From NCBI GenBank assembly GCA_036394995.1, contig DASWED010000111.1:77515-141514 (forward strand): a DNA stretch of 64,000 bases, in the 5' to 3' direction. This document shows, one piece after another, positions 35,126-43,479 of this stretch. The notes below the pieces were generated by a model. That model saw only the letters and a list, made by a program, of their open reading frames with translations, did no database searches and had not been told where the DNA came from. Made by a program: the position numbers and the translations under genes. The stretch is from DASWED01 sp036394995 (lineage in GTDB: Bacteria; Actinomycetota; UBA4738; JACQTL01). Each line of letters starts with the position of its first letter. The first letter of the stretch is position 1.

Positions 35126-37296
35126 CCGCCGACCCCTTCGTCCGCGAACGACTCTCCGAGGCAGTGGATCACGAACCCGTGGACGTCGATTCGCACCTGC
35201 GGATGGCCATGACCCATGGGCCGACCGTTCGATCTCCCCGCCGCTGGCCGATCGCGGCAGCCGCCCTGCTCGCCACCGGCGCGGCGGTCGCGTTCGTCGC
35301 GTGGACCTTCTTCGCGCACGATGCCGGCCCCGGGCACCGTCGCACCCCGGCGCCGGTCACGTCGGCACCCGGGTCGCCGATGCCATCGCCGGCGCCATCG
35401 CCGGCGCCCGGCACCTCGAAGATCTCCCTGCCCGATGGCGCGTCCGGGTACCGCCCGCTGGCGTATGGATTCGGGTCGCTATGGGTGGCGTCGTCGTCCG
35501 GCCATTCGGTGACCAGGGTGGACGCCGGCACGAACGACGCGACGACCATCCCCGTCGAGAGCGCGAACTCCCTGGCGGTTGGAGAGGGATCGGTGTGGGT
35601 GCTCGGGGATTCGAGCGTCTTCCGGATCGACCCCGGGACGGATCGCGTGGTCGCGACGATCGATGTCGGCCGGGGTGCACGGTCCATCGCCGTGGGAAGC
35701 GGCGCCGTGTGGGTCCTCGATTCGAAGCCTGGAGGATCCGTGATGCACCGGATCGACCCGAGCACCGGCCACGAGGTCGCGAGCGCGCGCGTGAGCGACT
35801 ATTCCGTCGAGGTCGCGGCCGGCGACGAGGGTGTGTGGCTGCTCGTGGACGTCGACGCGGTGGTCAGATTCGACCCGGAGGCGAACCGGGTGGTGGGGGA
35901 CCTCGTCCCCATCGGGGATCGGGACGACCTCGCGGTGGGCATGGGCGCCGTGTGGGTGGCGAGCCAGTCGTCCGGGGAGCTGACCAAGCTCGACCCCTCG
36001 AGCGGCCGGATCCTGGGCACGATCCCACTGTGTGGGGAGAACGTGGCCTCGGGCGGGGGCTGCGACGTCTGGCTCGGCGATGGGCGGGTGTGGGTGATGG
36101 CCACGCCCTGCTGCGACAGGTTCCCGCGGCTCTGGAGCGTCGATCCGATGAGCGACGAGGTGACCAGGGTTCCCGTGCCGAGGGTCCCGATCACGCTGTG
36201 GGCCGTGGGAGGCGAGTCCCTGTGGTTCACGACCTCGGGGTCCTACCTGTTCCGAACGCTGGTCGCGCCCTCGACGCAGACGCCCGGTCCCCCTGCCTCG
36301 CCCTCGTCCCCGGCGCAGGCCGGCGTCCCCTCGCTCGCCGCGGTCGACTTCGTCGACGAGCAGCATGGATGGGTCGGGGGCGACGGTGTGGTCCTCGGGA
36401 CGTCGGATGGCGGCGCGACCTGGAGTCGGGAGTACGAGGGTTCGGCGAACATCGACTCCATCCAGTTCGTCGATGCCTCGCACGGGTGGGCCCTCGGTGA
36501 CCACCAGCTGCTCGTCACGTCCGACGGCGGGGCGCGCTGGACGGCCGCATCCGAGCCCGGCGATGGCCTCGCGCAGGTGCAGTTCGTCTCCGCGGCCGTG
36601 GGGTGGGGCATCTCGGGCGGCCTGGGGGCCCAGGGGAGTCCGGTCGTCCACACGCTGGACGGCGGCCGGACCTGGGAGGCCGTGAGCAGCGCTCCCCTCG
36701 CCGACTGGGTCTGCTTCGGGACGGCCTCCGACGGGTGGGTGGCCGCGGGGAAGGACGCGTACCGGACGAGCGACGGCGGTGCGACATGGACCCGCGCGTT
36801 CACCGCCCCCGTCCGGGGATCGGGATGGACCTCATCGATCGGTTGCGCCGGGCCTGCGGAGGCGTGGCTTCTCACCCGCGGCGGGGCTGCGATGAGCCAG
36901 GAGGCGTACGCGCTGTTCCGAACCGCGGACGCCGGGCAGTCATGGGCCCCGGTGGCGGCGGAGGCGTATTTCCCGGCCTATCCGAGCATCCATCTGCCGG
37001 TGTCGAACACGATCGACTGCTACGCGGGGCCGTTCGAGATCGTGGGGCCCGGTCGCGGGGCGTTCGTGGGGGTGTGTGACCCGATGGACGTCCCGACCTC
37101 GGTATCGAGCTCCTTCGACGGAGGTCGGACCTGGACCCACGTCCGGATCCCCGGCATCGCCGACTATCCCTGGGCCGCGATCGGGTTCGCCGATGCGACG
37201 CACGGATGGCTCGCCGGATCGAACGACGGCCGCGGGGTGCTCTTCGCCACCGACGACGGCGGCCGGACCTGGCGAAGGGTCGACATCCGGCTCTGA
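35122..37296 (+). CDS. Membrane-anchored double-propeller protein, putative sigma-factor partner
   Basis: A 724-residue single-pass protein: a short cytoplasmic tail (1-41), one transmembrane helix (about 42-64) and a Pro/Ser/Ala linker. The first propeller (about 100-385) is built of YVTN/NHL-type units such as SVWVLGDSSVFRIDPGTDRV and GAVWVASQSSGELTKLDPSS. A second Asp-box propeller (about 405-724) has units GTSDGGATWS, VTSDGGARWT, TLDGGRTWE and ATDDGGRTWR. It is coupled to the ECF sigma gene by an ATGA overlap. The tail lacks a zinc anti-sigma motif, so sensing or sigma control is inferred from position and from the similar pair at 2026-4228. Confidence 0.75.
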   Translation: MTADPFVRERLSEAVDHEPVDVDSHLRMAMTHGPTVRSPRRWPIAAAALLATGAAVAFVAWTFFAHDAGPGHRRTPAPVTSAPGSPMPSPAPSPAPGTSKISLPDGASGYRPLAYGFGSLWVASSSGHSVTRVDAGTNDATTIPVESANSLAVGEGSVWVLGDSSVFRIDPGTDRVVATIDVGRGARSIAVGSGAVWVLDSKPGGSVMHRIDPSTGHEVASARVSDYSVEVAAGDEGVWLLVDVDAVVRFDPEANRVVGDLVPIGDRDDLAVGMGAVWVASQSSGELTKLDPSSGRILGTIPLCGENVASGGGCDVWLGDGRVWVMATPCCDRFPRLWSVDPMSDEVTRVPVPRVPITLWAVGGESLWFTTSGSYLFRTLVAPSTQTPGPPASPSSPAQAGVPSLAAVDFVDEQHGWVGGDGVVLGTSDGGATWSREYEGSANIDSIQFVDASHGWALGDHQLLVTSDGGARWTAASEPGDGLAQVQFVSAAVGWGISGGLGAQGSPVVHTLDGGRTWEAVSSAPLADWVCFGTASDGWVAAGKDAYRTSDGGATWTRAFTAPVRGSGWTSSIGCAGPAEAWLLTRGGAAMSQEAYALFRTADAGQSWAPVAAEAYFPAYPSIHLPVSNTIDCYAGPFEIVGPGRGAFVGVCDPMDVPTSVSSSFDGGRTWTHVRIPGIADYPWAAIGFADATHGWLAGSNDGRGVLFATDDGGRTWRRVDIRL

Positions 37297-37331
37297 TCGG
37301 GCCGCTCCCGGGTCGTGTCGGCCGGCCGGGG

Positions 37332-37337
37332 TAGGCT
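37332..37337 (+). promoter_or_regulatory. Putative -10 box (TAGGCT) for nurA-herA
   Basis: TAGGCT lies 7 bases before the ATG at 37345, predicting a transcript that begins at or 1 base before the start codon. No Shine-Dalgarno is present. Confidence 0.45.
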
Positions 37338-37344
37338 TCGGCCG

Positions 37345-38304
37345 ATGCTGAAGCTGCGCGCCGATCCGTGGATGCCGGACTTCGGCATGGGGTTCCAGGC
37401 GGCGGTGGAGGACGAGTCGTCGGCCCAGGCCAGCCCGTTCGTCGAGCGTGAGGACTGGTCGGAGGCGCTGTCGGCCGAACCCCCCGAGGTGCCCGGCGCC
37501 GTGTGGTTCGTCGACGGGGTCCGCCGGGTCGAGGTCCGGGTGATCGCCGATGCCGACGGCCGCCGGGTGGCGGGGCTGTTCGGGTCGCACGCGGTCGGCT
37601 CGGTGTGCTCCGATGGGAAGGCCACGTTCGGGGAGCACCGGGTGGGGCGGGTGCTGGTCACGGGCGGGGGCGTGCAGCCCGACCCGGTCACGATCGACGT
37701 GGGCACGGCGACCCTCGCGTTCCAACCGGTGTGCGAACCGGGCGACAAGCCCGAGGCCCCCCTGTTCCGGTTGCAGCAGGAGATGCGACGGGCGGAGGCC
37801 GGCATGGCCGCGAGCCTGGCAGCGGAGTCGGGGCGGATGGTGCTCGTCGACGGGCCGCTCGGTCTGGTGGACCCCACCGAGTGCCCGGTGGTGGGCGTGG
37901 TGAAGCGGTATCAGCACCAGTACCTGGGGCCGGAGGAGGAGTCCCTGATCGCGCGCCTGGAGCCCGGGCAGCGAACGCCGCTGTTCGGCCTGGGCCTGCC
38001 CGACGGGCCCGTCGTGCGGTACTCGTGGTACACGCGGCTGGTGCCGTGGCGGGCGCCCTGGCACGACCACGCCGGGGTGGTGCGGTGCGAGGTGCCGGCC
38101 GGGCTGGGGCTGGCGCAGGCCGTCGAGGTGGCGAGCCGGGTTTCGGCGCTGCTCCCGCGGTATGCCGGGCGGCCGAGCGATCCACGGGCCCCGCAGAACC
38201 TGGCGCCGGTGGGGGGCCTGGAGGCGTGGCTCCGGCACCGGCTGGGGCACGCGGGGATCATCCGGCGGGCCCTGATGGAGCGTCTCTCCGAGGAGGCGGC
38301 GTGA
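37345..38304 (+). CDS. nurA: NurA-domain 5'-3' nuclease
   Basis: A 319-residue protein with NurA features: the motif-I Asp in VWFVDGVRRVEVRV (Asp57) and the later PVVGVVKRYQHQYL (about 185-198) and VVRYSWYTRL segments of its RNase H-like nuclease fold. NurA resects DNA ends together with the HerA translocase. The HerA-like gene overlaps its stop by 4 bases (GTGA), the classic pairing. The ATG at 37345 is preferred over upstream in-frame codons because TAGGCT lies 7 bases before it and the protein then starts at the first plausible strand. Confidence 0.72.
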   Translation: MLKLRADPWMPDFGMGFQAAVEDESSAQASPFVEREDWSEALSAEPPEVPGAVWFVDGVRRVEVRVIADADGRRVAGLFGSHAVGSVCSDGKATFGEHRVGRVLVTGGGVQPDPVTIDVGTATLAFQPVCEPGDKPEAPLFRLQQEMRRAEAGMAASLAAESGRMVLVDGPLGLVDPTECPVVGVVKRYQHQYLGPEEESLIARLEPGQRTPLFGLGLPDGPVVRYSWYTRLVPWRAPWHDHAGVVRCEVPAGLGLAQAVEVASRVSALLPRYAGRPSDPRAPQNLAPVGGLEAWLRHRLGHAGIIRRALMERLSEEAA

Positions 38305-39998
38305 GCGTCGAGGAGGTCAGCGAGCGGGTCGGGATGGTCCTCGGGACCGAGGACGCCACGCCACTCGAGTTCTGGGTGGGGATCGAGCCGGGCTCGTACC
38401 TCCAGCTGGACGACGCGGTGATCGTGGACACCGAGGTCCCCGGCCGCGGCCCGCTGCGGATCGCCGGGATCGTCCAGGACGTGCGCGCCCGTCACGAGGG
38501 GGCGCAGTTCGACACCGACGTGTTCCTGGTGGACAAGGGCGTGCTGCCGGTGGACACCGCGGTGGCGGCGCAGGTGGTGGCCACGCGGTTCGAACCGGAG
38601 ATCTTCGTTCCGCCGATGCCGGGGCTCGCCGCGTTCCGGGCCCGGGGGAAGGACCGCGACGAGGCGCTCTACTTCGACCAGATGGCTCGCCGGCTGCCCG
38701 CGGGGCTCTCCCGGGACGGCGAGCCGATCTTCCTCGACCTCGACTTCCTCGACGGCTCCCGCGGCGCACACGTGAACATCAGCGGGATCAGCGGCGTGGC
38801 CACGAAGACCACCTACGCGTTGTTCCTGCTGTACGCGCTGTTCCATTCCGACGTGCTCGGGCCCGCGCGGGTGAACACGAAGGCGATCGTGTTCAACGTG
38901 AAGGGCGAGGACCTGCTGTGGCTGGACCGGGCCAACGCGCGGCTCACCGAACAGGACCGCGAGGACTACGCGCGGCTGGGGCTCCCGGCGGGTGCGTTCG
39001 AGTCGGTCGGGCTGTGGGCGCCGCCCCGAGGCGGCGCCGGGGGCTCGGCTGTGCCCCAGGTGGAGGGCCGGGCCGACGGCGTGCGGGCCTACTACTGGAC
39101 CGTGCGGGAGTTCGTCCGGGAGAAGTTCCTGCGGTTCATGTTCGCGGAGGCCGAGGACGAGCGGTCCCAGATCGCCGACCTGGTCGCGAGGGTGGAGTCG
39201 TACCTCGACCGCGAGTGCGAGGACGACCCCGAGCACGACGCCACCGTCGTCCACGCCGGCCACGCCATCCGCTCGTTCGACGAGTTGTGCGAGGTCATCG
39301 AGGCGAACGTCGAGGACGATGCGTCGGCGTGGCGGGGACGGCTCTCCGACGCCACCGTGGCCGCGTTCATCCGGCGGCTCCAGGCCGCGCGGTTCCGGCT
39401 GAACCAGAACCACCTGATCTGGGGGCGCGAGGCCGAGCATCCCGAGCGCCACCGCATCGACTGGGAGTCCACCCAGGTCACGGTGGTGGACATCCACAAC
39501 CTCCACGACCGGGCCAAGCGGTTCGTGACCGGCGTGGTGATCAAGCGGCTGTTCGAACACAAGGAGCGGATGGGCCACCGCGAGCCGCTGCACTTCCTGG
39601 TGCTCGACGAGCTGAACCGCTACGCGCCCCGCGAGGGATGGTCCCCGATCAAGGAGGTCCTGCTGGACGTGGCCGAGCGGGGGAGGTCGCTGGGGATGAT
39701 CCTCATCGGCGCCGAGCAGACGGCCAGCGAGGTCGAACGCCGGGTCATCGCGAACTCAGCGTTCCGGGTGGTGGGCCGCCTGGACACCGCGGAGGCCCAG
39801 CGCAGCGAGTACGGCTTCCTCCCGGCGGTGACCCGCGCCCGCGCCTCCATCCTCAAGCCCGGGAGCATGATCCTCCAGCAGCCCCACATCCCGATCCCCA
39901 TCCAGGTCCGCTTCCCGTTCCCCTCGTGGGCCACCCGAGCCGACGAAGCCACGAGCGAAGCATCGGGCGATCCCTTCGCCGCGTTCCGCGACGAGTGA
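38301..39998 (+). CDS. herA: HerA-like ATP-binding DNA translocase (DUF87)
   Basis: A 565-residue FtsK/HerA-family ATPase. An N-terminal HAS-barrel-like part (about 20-110) precedes the ATPase. The P-loop region reads NISGISGVATKTTYALFLLY: Lys169-Thr170 are in the correct place but the Gly before Lys is Thr, a departure from GxxxxGK[ST]. Walker B is FLVLDELNRYAPREG, and IGAEQTASEVERRVIANSAFRVVGR is the sensor/arginine region of HerA. It would form a hexameric ring that drives NurA. The GTG start has AGGAGG 4 bases upstream and is coupled to nurA. Confidence 0.82.
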   Translation: MSVEEVSERVGMVLGTEDATPLEFWVGIEPGSYLQLDDAVIVDTEVPGRGPLRIAGIVQDVRARHEGAQFDTDVFLVDKGVLPVDTAVAAQVVATRFEPEIFVPPMPGLAAFRARGKDRDEALYFDQMARRLPAGLSRDGEPIFLDLDFLDGSRGAHVNISGISGVATKTTYALFLLYALFHSDVLGPARVNTKAIVFNVKGEDLLWLDRANARLTEQDREDYARLGLPAGAFESVGLWAPPRGGAGGSAVPQVEGRADGVRAYYWTVREFVREKFLRFMFAEAEDERSQIADLVARVESYLDRECEDDPEHDATVVHAGHAIRSFDELCEVIEANVEDDASAWRGRLSDATVAAFIRRLQAARFRLNQNHLIWGREAEHPERHRIDWESTQVTVVDIHNLHDRAKRFVTGVVIKRLFEHKERMGHREPLHFLVLDELNRYAPREGWSPIKEVLLDVAERGRSLGMILIGAEQTASEVERRVIANSAFRVVGRLDTAEAQRSEYGFLPAVTRARASILKPGSMILQQPHIPIPIQVRFPFPSWATRADEATSEASGDPFAAFRDE

Positions 39999-40042
39999 AG
40001 GTCAGCACAAGCGGGCTTCCGTCCGTGAAGGAAGAACGGAGC

Positions 40043-40222
40043 TCAGTGCTGCAGACGCCTTGTTGCGTGCTGCGCCTCGACGGCCAGGGCCATTGCCTCA
40101 TCCTCGGGCATGGGATCTCTCGCCCAGAGCCGCTCGAGCAGCTCGAGTTCCCGGCCGCCCGAGATCGGCTCTTCGGTGCTTTGGCCCTTGGAGTCGCATT
40201 CGTCCTGCATCGCCGACATCAT
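40043..40222 (-). CDS. Small acidic protein, possible antitoxin-like
   Basis: A 59-residue frame directly follows the stop of the kinase gene in the same frame. It begins MMSAMQDECDSKGQSTEEP and ends with a helix-forming LELLERLWARDPMPEDEAMALAVEAQHATRR-type stretch (shown here only in outline). The tail resembles small antidote-like proteins, but I recognise no defined family. Codon use is less G/C-rich than its neighbours, and the ribosome-binding site is weak (GAG). Its coding status is uncertain. Confidence 0.4.
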   Translation of the reverse strand: MMSAMQDECDSKGQSTEEPISGGRELELLERLWARDPMPEDEAMALAVEAQHATRRLQH

Positions 40223-40240
40223 CTCAACGAATCGCAGGGG

Positions 40241-42207
40241 CTACGGCTGGATGCGGGCGACCGTGGCATCGCCCTTCGTGATCCAGACCGACTGCGCACC
40301 GGACGCGGCTCCGGCCGGGCCGATCCCGACCGGGACGATCGCCACGACGCGGTTCGTGAGCGGGTCGATCCGAGCCACCGTTCCGTCGACGAGCTGGGTC
40401 ACCCACAACGAGCCGGCCGAGAATGTCATCCCGAACGGAGCCGGGCCGACGTCGATCGCCGCGACGATTCGCCTTGTGACCGGGTCGATGCGGGTCACCA
40501 CCCCGTGCCGTTCGCCGCCGTTCGCCACCCACAGTGCCCCGCCGCCGAAGGCCACCGCCACCGCGCCGGCGGGCACCGGGATGGTCGTCGGGCGGCGGAA
40601 CGAGAGCGGATCGATCCTGGAGACCGAATCGTCGGCGACGTTCGCCACCCACACGGCCCCGCCGCCGGACGTGATGGCCACGGGGCCGGCTCCCACTCGG
40701 AACGTCCGCAGCGCGCTGAAAGTGCCTCGTTCGATGTCGGAGACGGTGTTGCTGGCGGCGTTCGCGACCCACGCCTCCGACTTGGTCAAGACCACGCCCT
40801 CGGGGGCCCGTCCGAATTCGATGGACCCGATCACTCGGTTTGTCGCGGTGTCGATCTTCGACACGGTCCCGTCGCCGGCATTCGCGACCCACACGCGGCT
40901 GGCTGTGGCCGCGACCGACTGCGGGTTCGACCCGACCTGGATCGTCGCAACGACGCTGTTCGTGGCGGGATCGATCCGGCTCACCGTGCCGTCGACGGAG
41001 TTGACGACCCACAGCGAACCGGCCCCGAACGTCGCCGCGACGGGGCGCTGGCCGACCGGGATCGTGGCGATGACCGTATTCGGTGCGGCCGCGTGTCGGC
41101 CACCGTGTCGTGACGAGACGAACGCGAGGGCCGCCGCACCGAGAACCGCGATCGCGGTCACCAGGGCGAGGGCGGTTCGAACGCGTCTCCTTCGGGGACG
41201 GACCTGGTGCGTCTCGGAAGGCTCCGTTCGCGGCGGGGGCGGGAGGACCCGCAGAGGCGGTGGCTCGGCGATCTTCGTCCGCGCGAGCGGCGCCTGATCC
41301 ACCCGTTCGGTCGGTGCCGTGGACGAGACAGGCTCCTCGCCGGAGGCCTGGATCCCCGACGGCATGAGCGCCTGCTTGGTCGCCTCCAGCAGCTCGGCGC
41401 ACGTGGCGAACCGCTGCTCAGGGTCTTTGGCCATGGCCCGCGCCACCACGACGTCGAGTCCGGTCGGGAGCTCGGGCCGCACCGACGTGACGGGCGGGGG
41501 TTCGTTCTGGAGGTGGCCGTACATCACCCCAGCGTCGGTGGTCTCCGGGAACGGGACCGAGCCCGTGAGGCATTTGAACAGGACACAGCCCAGGGAGTAG
41601 ATGTCGGCGCGGCCATCGAGCTCCTCGCCGCGGAACACCTCGGGCGCCGTGTAGTCGAGGGTCCCCACCAGGTGGCCGGTCCGGGTGAGCTTCGTGGGGG
41701 TCAGGAGCCGCTTCACTAGGCCGAAGTCGGTCAGGAACGCGCGCTCCCGGCCGCCGGCCGTCCGGGAGGGTTCGATCATGACGTTGCCGGGCTTCACGTC
41801 CCGGTGCAGGAGCCCGTGGGCGTGGGCGAAATCGAGAGCCCGGCCCACGGCGGCCATCACCCGGAAGGTTCGGGCCGGGCTCAGCTTGCCCTCGAGGTCG
41901 ATGAGCGCGCCCAGGTCGGTTCCCCGGACGTAGCGCATCGCGCTGTAGAGGACGCCGTCGGCCTCCCCGGCGTCTAGACCGGAATGATGTTCGGATGCTC
42001 CAGGGAGCCGGCCAGGTCGGACTCCCGGATAAACCGCTCCCGGAACTCGGGGTCCTCGGCGAGCTCCGAGGAGAGCACCTTCAGGGCGGCCTTGCGGGTC
42101 GCCATCCGGACGTGCTGCGCGAGGTAGACCGTCCCCATCCCACCGCGCCCGATCAGCCAGTCCACCCGGTAATTCCCCAGGACGGCGCCAGCCCGAAGCT
42201 CGGCCAT
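40241..42207 (-). pseudogene. Ser/Thr protein kinase with extracellular YVTN propeller, split by a frameshift
   Basis: Two frames together make one PASTA-free PknB-like kinase. The first (42207 to 41974) has the Gly loop LIGRGGMGTVYLAQ and VAIK-type RKAALKVL, and stops at TAG after EHPNIIPV. The second, one frame over, continues with DAGEAD-like sequence, MRYVRGTDLG, HRDVKPGNVM, LTDFGLVKRL, YTAPEVFRG, a transmembrane helix and a YVTN propeller (SLWVVNSVDGTVSRIDPATN). Kinases of this class read I-P-V/I-Y-D-A-G here, so a single base missing from a Tyr codon near 41975 creates the stop. Everything else is intact. It could be a recent inactivation, a sequencing error, or rarely a programmed frameshift. 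Confidence 0.85.
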
Positions 42208-42279
42208 GTCACGCGGGTTGTACTGCCGAACGACCTCCCGGCGCAATCCCCGGCGCGCAGTGACAGGAATGACAACGGT

Positions 42280-42293
42280 GTGACTTGGGTCAC
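42280..42293. promoter_or_regulatory. Inverted repeat GTGAC-N4-GTCAC between kinase and sbcD
   Basis: Perfect 5-base arms around TTGG sit in the 112-base divergent gap, 10 bases upstream of a TAGGCT -10 candidate (42304-42309). The symmetric site therefore overlaps the expected -35 region of sbcDC and is a candidate operator. Confidence 0.4.
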
Positions 42294-42319
42294 GGCGTGG
42301 GGGTAGGCTCGCCGGTGGG

Positions 42320-43474
42320 ATGAAGTTCCTGCACACGGGGGACTGGCACGTCGGGAAGGCCATCCGGGGCCGGTCGCGGATGGACGAGTTCGAACGGGCC
42401 CTGGACCAGGTGGTGGGCATCGCCGTGGACGAACGGGTCGACGCCGTGCTGGTCGCCGGCGACCTGTACGAGCATCGCAGCGCGGCGCCGGACGCGGATC
42501 GCATGGTGTTCGAGTCGCTGCTCCGGCTGCACTCGAACGGCATCCCGGTGGTGGCCATCCCGGGGAACCACGACTCCGCCCTCCGGTTCGAGGCGTTCGC
42601 GGGGTTGCTGAAGGCGGTGGACGTGGACGTGGCCTCCAGGGTGCTGCCCCCGGAGCAGGGCGGGGTCATCGCGCTCGGCTCCCGCGACGGGACGCAGACG
42701 CTCCGCGTGGCGTGCGTGCCGTTCGTGCCGGAGCGGCGGTTCGGCAGCGCCGTGGAGCTCTTCCAGTCGACCGAGGCGTGGTTCCAGTCCTACGCCGAGG
42801 GGATGGGGAACCTCATGGACGCCATGGCCGCGGGGTTCGAGCCCGACGCGGTCAACGTGGTCCTGGCGCACCTGTTCGCGGCGGGCGCGAAGCTCGGGGG
42901 CGGGGAGCGCGAGGTCACCGTGGGGCTGGACTACGCGGTGCCGGCCTCCCGGCTGCCGGCGAACGCGTCGTACCTGGCGCTCGGGCACATCCACCGGCCC
43001 CAGCGGATCCCGGGGAGCCGGGCCCCCGCCCGGTACGCGGGATCGCTGATCCAGCTCGACTTCGGCGAGACCGAACAGGACAAGTCGGTGGCCATCGTGG
43101 AGGCGGATCCCGGCCGCCCGGCGAAGGTCCGTGAGGTCTCGGTGACCGCGGGCCGGAGGCTGGTCGACGTCGAGGGCACCCTGGACCAGGTCCACATCCG
43201 GGCGGCCGACCTCGGCGACGCGTTTCTCCGCGTGTTCGTCGACACCGACGGCCCGGTCCCGGGCATCGCCGACCAGGTGAGAGACCTCCTGCCGAACGCC
43301 GTGGACGTCCACCTCCGGTACGAACGGGACGAAGGGGCCGCGGCGGGCCCGCCGCTTTCCAGCCTGAAGCCGCGGGAGCAGTTCGAGGCCTACGTCCGGG
43401 CGGAGCACGGCGCCGATCCCGACCCGGCGCTCATGGCCGCGTTCGACGAGGTGGCCGAGGCGGAGGAGGGCTGA
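42320..43474 (+). CDS. sbcD: Exonuclease SbcCD, subunit D (Mre11-like)
   Basis: A 384-residue manganese-dependent nuclease of the calcineurin phosphoesterase fold. Metal motifs are GDWHVG (7-12), AGDLYEHRS (46-54), IPGNHDSALRF (80-90), LAHLFAAGA and LALGHIHRPQ. With SbcC it processes DNA hairpins and double-strand ends, dependent on ATP. The ATG at 42320 follows a TAGGCT box by 10 bases. sbcC begins 5 bases after its stop. Confidence 0.95.
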   Translation: MKFLHTGDWHVGKAIRGRSRMDEFERALDQVVGIAVDERVDAVLVAGDLYEHRSAAPDADRMVFESLLRLHSNGIPVVAIPGNHDSALRFEAFAGLLKAVDVDVASRVLPPEQGGVIALGSRDGTQTLRVACVPFVPERRFGSAVELFQSTEAWFQSYAEGMGNLMDAMAAGFEPDAVNVVLAHLFAAGAKLGGGEREVTVGLDYAVPASRLPANASYLALGHIHRPQRIPGSRAPARYAGSLIQLDFGETEQDKSVAIVEADPGRPAKVREVSVTAGRRLVDVEGTLDQVHIRAADLGDAFLRVFVDTDGPVPGIADQVRDLLPNAVDVHLRYERDEGAAAGPPLSSLKPREQFEAYVRAEHGADPDPALMAAFDEVAEAEEG

Positions 43475-43479
43475 AGAGA

